NCBI RefSeq assembly: GCF_002245895.1
Contig: NZ_NPJZ01000001.1
Location: forward strand, 5,740,501-5,804,500
DNA length: 64,000 bases
DNA from: Rhodococcus sp. OK302
Lineage (GTDB): Bacteria > Actinomycetota > Actinomycetes > Mycobacteriales > Mycobacteriaceae
Direction: 5' to 3'
This document shows, one piece after another, positions 36,189 through 45,122 of this stretch. How positions within the stretch are numbered: the stretch's first letter is position 1; the number at the start of each line of letters is the position of its first letter. Under the pieces are notes generated by a model that was not told the origin of the DNA, did not search any database, and saw nothing but the letters and a program-made list of their open reading frames with translations. The translations under genes and the position numbers were made by a program.

Positions 36189-36931
36189 CGTTCTCCCATC
36201 GGGATCGGGGTGATGATCAGGTGCCCGGGACGGGCGCAGACCAATGCTCTGTCGGGGATTTGCTCCCAACCGGGCGAATCGTCGAATGGTTCCGAGGCGA
36301 TCAGGGCCGACGATTCGTCGACGAGCGCGTACAACGTGTGTCCCCAAGCTGTCGCCCACATTTCGTTCCCGTCGCCGAGCAGTAGGTTCAGTTTCGAGCC
36401 GGATGCCGCTGCCTCGACATCATGGACGACGGTGGTCAATGCGGACTCCGCTGATGCCGACTGCAGACGGCGTCGCACCATCGTCCACAGCAGTGCGGCA
36501 TCCGTCGGTGCCGGCATGTTCAACAACTGAACCGCCGGAATGTCCTCAGCCAGAGAAGAAACCGACTCGGGCCAGCCGAAAACAGCTCCGTTGTGACTGA
36601 AGGCGTAGCGATCATCCACAAACGGAGCGCAGGCGCCGATCTGTACTGCCATTCCCTCCGTCGCGGAACGCACTGCCGCAATGACGGACCCGGAGTCGAC
36701 ATGCGAAAGCGTTTCCTCGACAGTGAGATCCGACCAGATCGGCAAAACGCTGCGGTAGCGACCGAGTGTGCCCCCTCGCCACCATGCGGCACCGAAGCCG
36801 TCGGCGTTGATGGTTCCACCGCCGCGCATCTCGTTGGGTGCCCACGACTGCCGCACCAGCGAATGCGATCCGAAGTGCAGGAGGTCGCGGACAGAAGTGA
36901 CCGGCCCGACGTACCCGAGGTGTCGGCACAT
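36185..36931 (-). CDS. egtC: Gamma-glutamyl-hercynylcysteine sulfoxide amidohydrolase EgtC
   Basis: A 248-residue class II glutamine-amidotransferase-fold enzyme that removes the glutamate from the sulfoxide intermediate. After removal of Met the nucleophile Cys2 (MCRHLGY) is N-terminal. NADGFGAAWW and SHNGAVFGWP are the oxyanion and substrate motifs. The ATG at 36931 is separated from the egtB stop by one base; the frame upstream of it is egtB sequence in another frame. Confidence 0.95.
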   Translation of the reverse strand: MCRHLGYVGPVTSVRDLLHFGSHSLVRQSWAPNEMRGGGTINADGFGAAWWRGGTLGRYRSVLPIWSDLTVEETLSHVDSGSVIAAVRSATEGMAVQIGACAPFVDDRYAFSHNGAVFGWPESVSSLAEDIPAVQLLNMPAPTDAALLWTMVRRRLQSASAESALTTVVHDVEAAASGSKLNLLLGDGNEMWATAWGHTLYALVDESSALIASEPFDDSPGWEQIPDRALVCARPGHLIITPIPMGER

Positions 36932-36932
36932 G

Positions 36933-38273
36933 TCAGGGGCGACCGGACAGCGTTCTGGCGCAGCGAAATCCGGAGAATATCTGCCGACGAATCGGATGAT
37001 CCCAGTTTCGGAAGGTTCCCCGAGCGGCAACACTGTCGGTCCCGAACGAGCCTCCCCGCAATACCTTGTAGTCACCACCGAAGAAGACCTCGGAGTACTC
37101 ACGATAGGGAAAGGCATGGAAACCGGGATAAGGATGGAAGCCGGACGAGGTCCATTCCCAGACATCCCCGATCAACTGCTGCACGCCGTGCGCCGACGCC
37201 CCCTCGGGGTAGGCCCCGGCATCGGCGGGACTGAGGTGCCGTTGGCCGAGATTGGCGCGGTTCTCGTCCGGCAACGCGTCGCCCCACGGGAACTTGCGGG
37301 AGCGACCGGATTCCGGATCCCACCGCGCAGCCTTTTCCCACTCAGCCTCGGTGGGTAGCCGTTTCCCGGCCCACGTTGCATACGCCTGCGCCTCGTAGTA
37401 GCTCACATGAACAACCGGACGGCGCAGGGCCACCGGCTTGTCGATACCGAATACTCTTTGCCACCAGCGTGATCCATCACGTTCCCAGAACTGTGGCGCC
37501 TGAAGTTTGGCGTCGATGCGATGGCGCCACCCTTCCCTCGACCACAGTTCCGGACGGGAGTACCCACCGTCGTCGATGAATTCGATGTACTGCCCGTTGG
37601 TGACGGGAAATCTGTCGATTGCGTACTCGGTGAGATACACCTGATGTGCGGTTCTCTCGTTGTCGAGCGCCCACGGTTCGTCGTCCGTACCCATGACGAA
37701 GGCGCCGGAGGGAATGATCACCTCGTCCAGTAGCGGCTTGCGCCGGACACTCGGCGGCGGTTCTGCTACGAGTACCGCTGAGCCGGAACGCAATTGATGC
37801 GTCGCGAGCATGGTTTCAGCATGCTGCTGTTCGTGCTGAGCGATCATCCCGAACGCAAACCCGTTCAGCTCGAGCGGCGATCCACTGAAAGTGCTGGCGG
37901 CGAGGACGTCCCACACCTTGCCGCGGACCGTACGTATGTAGTGGCGTGCCTGCCGTGGATCCAACAACGGAAGCTCGGGTCGCGAAGACCGTGAATGCTT
38001 GAAGGCGTCGTACAACTCGTCGATGTCGCGCCTCACCGGTTCACGGCCGCCGACATCGCGCACCAGCCAGAGCTCTTCCTGATTACCGATATGCGCGAGA
38101 TCCCAGACCAAAGGGCTCATGAGTGGTGAGTGCGCAGCAATCAGTTCGGTGTCATCGAGGCAATCGGTGAGCAGAAGTGAACGGTTCCGCGACCGCACAA
38201 GGACGGCTTCCGTGAATTCTTTGGTGACCACGGAAGTTTCGGCAACCTCGATCTTGGTGACATCCATCGACAT
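36933..38273 (-). CDS. egtB: Hercynine oxygenase EgtB
   Basis: A 446-residue non-haem iron sulfoxide synthase that joins hercynine and gamma-glutamylcysteine with oxygen. The N-terminal DinB-like domain supplies iron-binding histidines in DLAHIGNQEELWL and AQHEQQHAETML. The C-terminal FGE-sulfatase-type domain has YEAQAYATWAGKRLPTEAEWEKA (read in parts), GDVWEWTSSGFHPYPGF and VLRGGSF. The ATG at 38273 overlaps the egtA stop (ATGA), preferred over more upstream codons. Confidence 0.95.
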   Translation of the reverse strand: MSMDVTKIEVAETSVVTKEFTEAVLVRSRNRSLLLTDCLDDTELIAAHSPLMSPLVWDLAHIGNQEELWLVRDVGGREPVRRDIDELYDAFKHSRSSRPELPLLDPRQARHYIRTVRGKVWDVLAASTFSGSPLELNGFAFGMIAQHEQQHAETMLATHQLRSGSAVLVAEPPPSVRRKPLLDEVIIPSGAFVMGTDDEPWALDNERTAHQVYLTEYAIDRFPVTNGQYIEFIDDGGYSRPELWSREGWRHRIDAKLQAPQFWERDGSRWWQRVFGIDKPVALRRPVVHVSYYEAQAYATWAGKRLPTEAEWEKAARWDPESGRSRKFPWGDALPDENRANLGQRHLSPADAGAYPEGASAHGVQQLIGDVWEWTSSGFHPYPGFHAFPYREYSEVFFGGDYKVLRGGSFGTDSVAARGTFRNWDHPIRRQIFSGFRCARTLSGRP

Positions 38274-39496
38274 CAGTGTCCCTCGACCCGCGCCAAGTCC
38301 TGGATCGACGTCAGACCTCGACAGCATCGTTCAGCCGCGCGATCGAGGAGTCGCACGAACTCCGGATCCGGCGCATACGAGGCCGCCAGCGACATCAGAG
38401 AGGTTGCTGCCGAACGTAGCTCGACGTCCGACAATCCGTACTCAGCCGCGTCCCGCCACCGACCTGCCGTCGATGCTGCCGCATCTCGCGCTTCCTGCAT
38501 GACGGCGGGCCCGGAAAGCAAGGCGTCGACCGCGGCAATCGGTACTCGCCACAGGTCTCCGGGTTGAGCGTCGATGTACCTCACCTCCATGTGTCCGACG
38601 GCGCGAACCGGCGGAAACAGCGTGGACAGGTGATAGTCCAGGTCCTCGACGGTGGGGCCGCGCCCTATCTCGGAGTCGAGTGCCCCGTCGATCCAGTCTC
38701 CAAACGTGGCGCCCCGTGGGGCAGTCCAATCGTCGGTGCAGTTCTGCACGCACAACAGGGGCACGCCGAGTACCCACCGCGGATAGTCCGCCGCGTCCGT
38801 TACGGCCATGGTGCGTCGAGCGTCCAGCTCGAGCCACGTCCGCATGCGTTGCGATGCCCACGATCCTCGCGGAATCCCTTCCAGCTGTGGAGAACAGGCG
38901 AATGCGGCGATCAGTGCCGGCCCGATGTCGCCGAGGAGCCGCCATCGTCTCGCTATTGCTTCGGGACTACTTCCGGCGTCGACGCTCACTTGTACAGCGG
39001 CGGTGTTGCACATCATGAGGGTGCCGTAGGGCCCGATGTCGGCAAATTGTTGTTCCATCGCGCGGTATCGCGGCATCTGCAGTATTCGGTGCGGCGGGCG
39101 CCCCCGATCCGCCGGAGCAGCTGTCATCTCGATGGATTGAGTAGCAAGGAGAACGCGCAGCGCCTTACGGTCTTCTTCGAGATAATCGCAGACTTCCCGG
39201 GCTGACGTGCGCGGCGCGGAGGACAGTTCGATCTGGCCGCCGGGTTCGACGGTGACGATACTCCCGCCGGGAAGTGTCATCGCCGGCGATTGCGCGTTGA
39301 TGCTGGTAGGAGCATGTCCCCCCAAGGCAACGGCGAGTGCCTCCAACGACGGACGCTCACCGCCGACGCCGTTGGTCAGCCACTCGACCTCGGCACCGAT
39401 GAGTCGCGGTGGGCCTTGTTTGAAGCACACACCGCCGATGTACGCCTCGGCTGCGGGACGTGAGTCCACCTGAGTGTTCAGTACTGCGGTTGCCAT
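38273..39496 (-). CDS. egtA: Glutamate-cysteine ligase EgtA
   Basis: A 407-residue GshA-type ligase that makes the gamma-glutamylcysteine used by EgtB. GAEVEWLTNGVGGERPS near residue 36 is the ATP/glutamate motif. GGSIVTVEPGGQIELSSAP and YGTLMMCNTAAVQVSVDAG are further signatures. It is the first gene of the operon and its length is near that of the mycobacterial protein. The promoter should lie in the 90 bases between 39497 and the permease stop. Confidence 0.94.
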   Translation of the reverse strand: MATAVLNTQVDSRPAAEAYIGGVCFKQGPPRLIGAEVEWLTNGVGGERPSLEALAVALGGHAPTSINAQSPAMTLPGGSIVTVEPGGQIELSSAPRTSAREVCDYLEEDRKALRVLLATQSIEMTAAPADRGRPPHRILQMPRYRAMEQQFADIGPYGTLMMCNTAAVQVSVDAGSSPEAIARRWRLLGDIGPALIAAFACSPQLEGIPRGSWASQRMRTWLELDARRTMAVTDAADYPRWVLGVPLLCVQNCTDDWTAPRGATFGDWIDGALDSEIGRGPTVEDLDYHLSTLFPPVRAVGHMEVRYIDAQPGDLWRVPIAAVDALLSGPAVMQEARDAAASTAGRWRDAAEYGLSDVELRSAATSLMSLAASYAPDPEFVRLLDRAAERCCRGLTSIQDLARVEGH

Positions 39497-39589
39497 TCGA
39501 CGGTCCCCTTCGGGTGGTGTCTAGCGGGCCCTACTGATGATCGCTACCGACCATAGAGCGCCTGAGCCCGACATGCACGCTTTGTCCCT

Positions 39590-40840
39590 TTACGTGTCGC
39601 TGGTTTTTTCCAGTCGTAACCACCGATACCCACAACCCACCAGAACCACACCTACGCCTGCTACCACGGCCGATACCGGCAGCGTGAATGCCAGAACCAC
39701 GCAACCGAGGGCGCCCACCAGTTGGAGCCACTGCGGGAACATTCGATCCGCGTCACCCTGCACGAATGCACTGACATTGGCCACGAAGTAGTACAACAAC
39801 ACACCGAACGACGAAAACCCGATCACCCCACGGAGATCAACCACAGACACCAAGAGAATCACGATGACGCCCACGGTCAGTTCAGCGTGATGGGGCACCG
39901 CGAATCGCGGATGAACAACCGCAAAAGTGGTGGGAAGGTCCCGTTCTCGGCCCATTGCCATCGCCGTTCGACTGACACCGGCGATCAACGCCAACAGCGC
40001 ACCCGCGGACGCTGCGGCGGCGCCGATCACCACAACGGGCACCGCCCACGCCACACCTCCCGCGGCGACGGCGTCGGAGAGCGGCCGGGCTGACACAGCA
40101 AGCTTCTCTGGCCCCAGCGTCACCAGGAGAACCGTCGCTACCAGTGCATACACAACAATCGCTACCGTCAGCGCGATGAGAATTGCCCGCGGAATAGTGC
40201 GCCGGGGATCGCGGACCTCCTCTCCCAACGTCGCGATCCTGGCGTAGCCGGCGAAGGCGAAGAACAACAATCCCGCCGATTGCAGAACGCCGTACCAGGA
40301 CCCCACTGCAAAATCGGGAAGTGCCAGATCCACATCGCGGCCCCAGAATGCCGTCGCCAACCCCACGCCCAGCCCCGTCAACGACACCGCGACAATCACC
40401 CGAGCCATCTGCGCAGTTCTGGTGACCCCGCGATAGTTCACACCGACCAGGACTACCACGATCAGAATCGCCGCGAGCTTCCGATATGGTTCGGGCACAA
40501 CGTAAGTCGCAAATGTCAGAGCCATCGCTGCGCAACTCGCGGTCTTGCCGATCACAAACGACCAGCCGGCAACAAAGCCCCACCACGGCCCCAGTTGTTC
40601 ACGGCCGTAGACGTACGTTCCACCCGAAGTCGGATAGCGCGCCGCAAGTTGCGCCGACGACGTCGCATTGCAGTACGCAACAAAGGCTGCGAACACCAAC
40701 CCGAACAACAGGCCGGTACCCGCAACTGCCGCCGCCGGTGCGAACACCACAAAGACTCCGGCGCCGATCATCGCGCCCAAACCGATGACAACCGCGTCGA
40801 GGGTGCCCAGCCTTCGCTCCATCGGTATAGCTTCGTTCAC
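39590..40840 (-). CDS. APC-family amino acid permease
   Basis: A 416-residue permease with about 12 helices. LDAVVIGLGAMIGAGVFVVFAP is the conserved first-helix signature of the amino acid/polyamine/organocation family (GIGAMIG type), and SGGTYVYGREQLGP follows. The substrate is unknown. Position between egtA and the EgtE-like gene suggests transport of an ergothioneine precursor or product, but this is only context. ATG 40840 and ATG 40822 (MERRLGTLDAV) are both possible starts. It diverges from the PLP enzyme with 38 bases between starts. Confidence 0.87.
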   Translation of the reverse strand: MNEAIPMERRLGTLDAVVIGLGAMIGAGVFVVFAPAAAVAGTGLLFGLVFAAFVAYCNATSSAQLAARYPTSGGTYVYGREQLGPWWGFVAGWSFVIGKTASCAAMALTFATYVVPEPYRKLAAILIVVVLVGVNYRGVTRTAQMARVIVAVSLTGLGVGLATAFWGRDVDLALPDFAVGSWYGVLQSAGLLFFAFAGYARIATLGEEVRDPRRTIPRAILIALTVAIVVYALVATVLLVTLGPEKLAVSARPLSDAVAAGGVAWAVPVVVIGAAAASAGALLALIAGVSRTAMAMGRERDLPTTFAVVHPRFAVPHHAELTVGVIVILLVSVVDLRGVIGFSSFGVLLYYFVANVSAFVQGDADRMFPQWLQLVGALGCVVLAFTLPVSAVVAGVGVVLVGCGYRWLRLEKTSDT

Positions 40841-40878
40841 AAGGTATTAGAACCACACCGATGTGAACGGAAGGTGCC

Positions 40879-42060
40879 ATGTTCGATCTCGATACGGTCC
40901 GCCGCGATACTCCCGGATGCCGAGACAAGGTTTTCCTCGACAGCGCGGGATCCTCGCTCCCACCCGAATCCGTAGTGACCACGATGATCGAACATCTGCG
41001 CCTCGAAGCTGATGTGGGCGGGTACGTCGCAGCCAGTCGGCAGGCCGAGGCCTTGGCCGCGGTGCCGCACTCGATCGCCCGCGTGATCGGCGCCCAGGCA
41101 TCGGATATCGCGCTGACGGACAGCGCAACCCGCGCCTGGAACGACTTTTTCAACGCGGTACCCCTGAAGTCCGGTGACCGCATCTTGATCTCCGGAGTCG
41201 AGTACGCCAGCAACGCAATTGCCGCACTCGGCCGCGCCCGCATCACCGGCGCACAGGTCGAGGTGATTCCGAGCGACGCCGACGGCCGGATCGACCTCGA
41301 CGCACTCGAATCGATGCTCGACGACCGAGTTCGATTGATCTCTGTAGTTCACGTGCCAACCAACAGCGGACTGATCAATCCGGTCCGGGAAGTCGTCGAA
41401 CTTGCCGCACCCCACGGCGCGTTGGTTCTCCTCGACGCCTGCCAATCCGTCGGCCAATTACCTATCGACGTGATTTCGCTGGGCGTCGACGCGTTGAGCG
41501 CAACGGGCCGCAAATGGCTTCGCGGTCCACGCGGCACCGGGATTCTCTACGTACGTCCCGGATTGGCTGACGCCCTCGAACCGGTCTCGATGGACCTGCA
41601 CGGCGCCGCGTGGACCCACGCCGACGCCTATGTTCCCGCGCCGGATGCAACACGATTCGAGTTGTGGGAGACCAGTGTCGCGGCTCGACTCGGACTCGGC
41701 GCCGCCGCGGACTATCTGCTCGGCCTGGGGACGGAAACCGTTGCGCAGCAGATCCAGTTGCGGGCGAACCATCTTCGAGACGGACTGAAAACCATGCCAG
41801 GCGTTGCCGTTCACGATCGCGGCGCACACCTGAGTGGGATCGTCTCGTTCACGCTCGACGGCCACGAAGCCGCCGAGGTGCGCGATCACCTTGCCGCCCA
41901 GAACATCACGGTCACCGTCAGTAGTCGCAGTTCGACTCTCCTCGATATGACCGCGAGGGGGCTCGACGCCGTCGTGCGGGCCTCCCCGCACTGCTTTGTC
42001 GACGACGCGGACCTGGACAAATTTCTCGGCTCGGTGCGGGATCTACAGATCTCCCGATGA
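40879..42060 (+). CDS. egtE: Class V aminotransferase-fold PLP enzyme, EgtE candidate
   Basis: A 393-residue PLP enzyme. SATGRKWLRGPRGTGILYV carries the Schiff-base lysine, LLDACQSVGQLPIDV the PLP-contacting Asp region, and VHVPTNSGLINPV further active-site residues. In ergothioneine synthesis EgtE cleaves the carbon-sulfur bond of hercynylcysteine sulfoxide. The gene lies next to egtABCD, but on the other strand and beyond a permease, not as the fifth operon gene as in M. tuberculosis. I therefore give EgtE as likely, with a cysteine desulfurase-like paralogue as the alternative. GGAAGGTG precedes the ATG. Confidence 0.75.
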   Translation: MFDLDTVRRDTPGCRDKVFLDSAGSSLPPESVVTTMIEHLRLEADVGGYVAASRQAEALAAVPHSIARVIGAQASDIALTDSATRAWNDFFNAVPLKSGDRILISGVEYASNAIAALGRARITGAQVEVIPSDADGRIDLDALESMLDDRVRLISVVHVPTNSGLINPVREVVELAAPHGALVLLDACQSVGQLPIDVISLGVDALSATGRKWLRGPRGTGILYVRPGLADALEPVSMDLHGAAWTHADAYVPAPDATRFELWETSVAARLGLGAAADYLLGLGTETVAQQIQLRANHLRDGLKTMPGVAVHDRGAHLSGIVSFTLDGHEAAEVRDHLAAQNITVTVSSRSSTLLDMTARGLDAVVRASPHCFVDDADLDKFLGSVRDLQISR

Positions 42061-42094
42061 TTGGGACGACAGTGCGCAAAGTCGACCAGAACTG

Positions 42095-42124
42095 CAAATG
42101 TAAGTGATACCTAGCTCACATTTG
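42095..42124. promoter_or_regulatory. Inverted repeat before the flavoprotein gene
   Basis: Perfect seven-base arms CAAATGT (42095-42101) and ACATTTG (42118-42124), 16 bases apart, end directly at the ribosome site of the gene at 42140. It may be an operator or an mRNA hairpin; no known regulator is matched. Confidence 0.35.
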
Positions 42125-42139
42125 GAGAGGACTCTGCAC

Positions 42140-43603
42140 ATGGCTGACGCCACAATTAATCCGATTTCTGCCGCCGACATCACCACCTGGGACTACGAAG
42201 CCGACGTCGTTGTCGCTGGTTACGGCATTGCCGGTGTCACCGCAGCAATCGAAGCCGCACGCGCCGGCTCCGAGGTATTGGTACTCGAACGGACCGGCGG
42301 ATGGGGCGGCGCAGCATCGCAGGCCGGCGGCATCATCTACCTCGGCGGCGGCACACCGCTCCAGAAGGCCTGCGGATTCGACGACACCGTCGACAATATG
42401 AAGACCTTCATGAAGGCTGCACTGGGCCCCGGAACCGACGATGCCAAGATCGACGCCTACTGCGAGGGCAGCGTCGATCATTTCAACTGGCTCGTGGATG
42501 CGGGCGTTGCATTCAAGGAAACGTTCTGGGGTCAGCCCGGCTGGGAACCGCCGTACGACGACGGACTCATGTACTCCGGCGGCGAGAATGCCGCACCGTT
42601 CAACACCCTCGTCGATCCGGCACCGCGCGGTCACGTCCCGCAGATGTCGGGCAAGACGACCAGCGAGCACGGCGCCGGCTTCATGTTGATGACACCGCTC
42701 GTCGAAACTGCCGAAAAGCTGGGTGTACGAGCAGAATACGATCTGCGGGTGCAGACCGTCGTCGTTGACGAGAGCGGACGCGTCGTCGGGATCGTCGCCA
42801 AGCGCTACGGCAAGGACGTCACCATCCGGGCCCGCAAGGGCGTCGTGCTGGCTATGGGCAGTTTTGCGTACAACGACGAGATGGTGCGTTCCAACGCTCC
42901 CAAGATCTTCGGACATCCGGCAGCTTCCATCGAGGCGCACGACGGCCGAGCGATCCAGATCGGGCAGGCTCTCGGCGCTGACACCGCCCATATGGATGCC
43001 ACCGAAGTTGCCTTCTTCTGCGACCCCCAGTTGATGGCGCGCGGCATCCTGGTCAACGGCCGTGGCCAGCGATTCATCCCCGAAGACACGTACCCCGGCC
43101 GGATCGGTCAGGCAGCACTGTTTCAGCAGGACAATCAGGCATTCCTGGTCATCGACGAAGCTGCCTACGAGGAGGGCGTCGCAGCCGAAACCAAGACCAT
43201 CCAGTTGCGGGCCCAGCCGAAGTGGGTCGCCGAAACCGTCGAGGAACTCGAAGCTGAGATGGGCCTCGTTGCCGGCGCACTGCAATCCACCGTCGACGTC
43301 TACAACCGTCACGCCGCCGAGGGTTCGGATCCGTTGCTGGGCAAGAACTCCGAATGGGTCAAGCCGATCGGAAGCCCCGTCGCCGCTATCGATCTACGTG
43401 GACGTACCGGCGGATTCACCCTCGGCGGATTGAAGACCAACGTCAATTCCGAGGTTCTGCACGTCTCCGGCGAGCCCATCCCCGGACTCTTCGCTGCGGG
43501 CCGCTGCACCTCCGGCGTCTGCGCCGGCGGATATGCCAGCGGAACAAGCCTCGGCGACGGCAGCTTCTTCGGTCGTCGCGCCGGCATCAGCGCCGCTCGC
43601 TAG
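42140..43603 (+). CDS. FAD-dependent oxidoreductase (fumarate reductase/KstD-like)
   Basis: A 487-residue flavoprotein of the FAD_binding_2 family. DVVVAGYGIAGVTAAIEAARAGSEVLVLER (in parts) is the dinucleotide-binding fold, and LFAAGRCTSGVCAGGYASGTSLGDGSFFGRRAG the C-terminal FAD-binding block. Family members reduce or desaturate double bonds in fumarate, urocanate or 3-ketosteroids. The specific substrate is not readable; a steroid dehydrogenase is plausible in a Rhodococcus. The ATG at 42140 follows GGAGAGG by nine bases. The gene is single and ends in a long hairpin. Confidence 0.8.
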   Translation: MADATINPISAADITTWDYEADVVVAGYGIAGVTAAIEAARAGSEVLVLERTGGWGGAASQAGGIIYLGGGTPLQKACGFDDTVDNMKTFMKAALGPGTDDAKIDAYCEGSVDHFNWLVDAGVAFKETFWGQPGWEPPYDDGLMYSGGENAAPFNTLVDPAPRGHVPQMSGKTTSEHGAGFMLMTPLVETAEKLGVRAEYDLRVQTVVVDESGRVVGIVAKRYGKDVTIRARKGVVLAMGSFAYNDEMVRSNAPKIFGHPAASIEAHDGRAIQIGQALGADTAHMDATEVAFFCDPQLMARGILVNGRGQRFIPEDTYPGRIGQAALFQQDNQAFLVIDEAAYEEGVAAETKTIQLRAQPKWVAETVEELEAEMGLVAGALQSTVDVYNRHAAEGSDPLLGKNSEWVKPIGSPVAAIDLRGRTGGFTLGGLKTNVNSEVLHVSGEPIPGLFAAGRCTSGVCAGGYASGTSLGDGSFFGRRAGISAAR

Positions 43604-43616
43604 CGCCGCTACCAGT

Positions 43617-43660
43617 ACCGGAACTCGTGCGGTGATTCGCTCCGACGCACGAGTTCCGGT
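43617..43660 (+). terminator. Hairpin after the flavoprotein gene
   Basis: Fifteen-base perfect arms ACCGGAACTCGTGCG (43617-43631) and CGCACGAGTTCCGGT (43646-43660), starting 13 bases after the stop. There is no T-run, but the stem is very stable. Confidence 0.7.
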
Positions 43661-43859
43661 AGGGTATGAAAAGTTGTCTCGGCGAGGGTGAATCGCAGCT
43701 GCTCCACATGCTGCAGGTTTACCGTGATCGACGCGGATACGGTTCAGCTCGAGCGTTTCGCTCCTGGCCGTGCGCGCCTGTCCACTCGTTTGTGACAAGA
43801 GAGCCACACCGCCAGTACACACCGAGCACGCATTCCGTGAGTTGTAGGAGCTTTTCATC

Positions 43860-44447
43860 ATGTCTGTAGCGAACAACCTCGTCGCCGTTACCCGCACCGA
43901 ATTCGGCAAGGGCGCGGCTCGCCGTGCACGTCGCGACGGCCTGGTCCCCACGGTTCTGTACGGCCACGGTGAAGACCCGAAGCACCTCAACGTCACGGCT
44001 CGCGACTTCGCTCGCATCCTCCGTGCACACGGCACCAACGCCATCCTGACCCTCGACATCGACGGCACGGACCAGGTTGCACTGGTCAAGTCCATCGTCG
44101 TGCACCCCATCCGCAACTACATCGAGCACGCTGACCTCCTCGTCATCAAGAAGGGCGAGAAGGTCACCATCGACGTTCACGTCATCGTTGTCGGCGACGC
44201 TGCTGCCGGCACCATGGTCGCTCAGGATGCTTCCTCCATCTCCATCGAGGCAGACGCGCTGCACATCCCCGAGTCGATCGAGGTTTCGATCGAAGGCCTC
44301 GAGGCCGGCACGCAGATCCTGGCAAGCCAGCTCGTTTTGCCGGAAGGCTCCATCCTGCAGGCAGATGCGGACACGCTGATCATCAACGTCACCGCAGCGG
44401 CCACGGATGCTTCCGAGGCAGCAGCCGAGGCTGCAGCCGAGGCCTGA
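43860..44447 (+). CDS. rplY: 50S ribosomal protein L25/general stress protein Ctc
   Basis: A 195-residue bL25 of the long Ctc/TL5 type. The N-terminal domain (about 5-95) binds 5S r[20 protein letters not shown] is its typical motif. The C-terminal beta domain (about 100-180) has [24 protein letters not shown] tail rich in Ala and Glu ends the protein. AGGAG lies ten bases before the ATG. It precedes pth, as in mycobacteria (Rv1015c-Rv1014c). Confidence 0.95.
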   Translation: MSVANNLVAVTRTEFGKGAARRARRDGLVPTVLYGHGEDPKHLNVTARDFARILRAHGTNAILTLDIDGTDQVALVKSIVVHPIRNYIEHADLLVIKKGEKVTIDVHVIVVGDAAAGTMVAQDASSISIEADALHIPESIEVSIEGLEAGTQILASQLVLPEGSILQADADTLIINVTAAATDASEAAAEAAAEA

Positions 44448-44470
44448 TCCTCGCAAGCTTCACTTGCCGG

Positions 44471-44508
44471 CGGCGCGTCATTTCCGAGTTTTCGGAAGTG
44501 ACGCGCCG
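44471..44508 (+). terminator. Hairpin between rplY and pth
   Basis: Seventeen-base arms (44471-44487 and 44492-44508) with one mismatch and a GTTT loop, followed by TTTGC. It should end most rplY transcripts, so pth may have its own promoter or be expressed by read-through. Confidence 0.7.
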
Positions 44509-44549
44509 TTTGCGCGTCGTATCCTCGAGCCCGTAAAGGACAGCATCCG

Positions 44550-45122
44550 TTGAGCACAGACACCGCCCTGGTGATCGGACTCGGTAACCCCGGCCCACAG
44601 TACGAGAAGACTCGCCACAACGTGGGCTTCATGGTTGCCGGCACACTCGCGGGCCGTATGGGCGGAAAGTTCAACGCGCACAAGAAGAGTGGTGCCGAGA
44701 TCGTCGAGGGCCGCCTGGCCGGCCGACGCGTGATCCTGGGCAAACCTCGCTCGTACATGAACCTCTCGGGCGGCGCCGTAGCTGGGCTGGCCCGGTTCTT
44801 CTCCGTTGATCCGGCAAACATCATCGTCGTCCACGACGAACTTGATCTGGACTTCGGGACCATTCGCCTCAAGCTCGGCGGCGGCGAAGGTGGCCACAAC
44901 GGCCTGCGCTCCATTTCGAGTTCCCTGGCCACCAAGGACTATCTGCGTACCCGCGTCGGCATCGGCCGTCCGCCGGGTCGGATGGACCCGGCCGACTACG
45001 TCCTCAAACCTTTCTCCGCTGCGGAACGTAAGGAACTCGACCTCGTGTGCGAGGAAGCCGCAGACGCCGTCGAACTCCTACTCGAGCTAGGTCTCGAAGC
45101 GGCGCAGAACCGCCTTCACTGA
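44550..45122 (+). CDS. pth: Peptidyl-tRNA hydrolase
   Basis: A 190-residue Pth that recycles peptidyl-tRNA released from stalled ribosomes. [20 protein letters not shown] contains the catalytic-histidine motif (His in TRHNVGF), [14 protein letters not shown] the second signature, and [26 protein letters not shown] (in parts) the Asp and Gly-rich block. The start codon is TTG with AAAGGA ten bases upstream. The 3' end overlaps the facing acyl-AMP ligase gene by seven bases. Confidence 0.96.
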   Translation: MSTDTALVIGLGNPGPQYEKTRHNVGFMVAGTLAGRMGGKFNAHKKSGAEIVEGRLAGRRVILGKPRSYMNLSGGAVAGLARFFSVDPANIIVVHDELDLDFGTIRLKLGGGEGGHNGLRSISSSLATKDYLRTRVGIGRPPGRMDPADYVLKPFSAAERKELDLVCEEAADAVELLLELGLEAAQNRLH

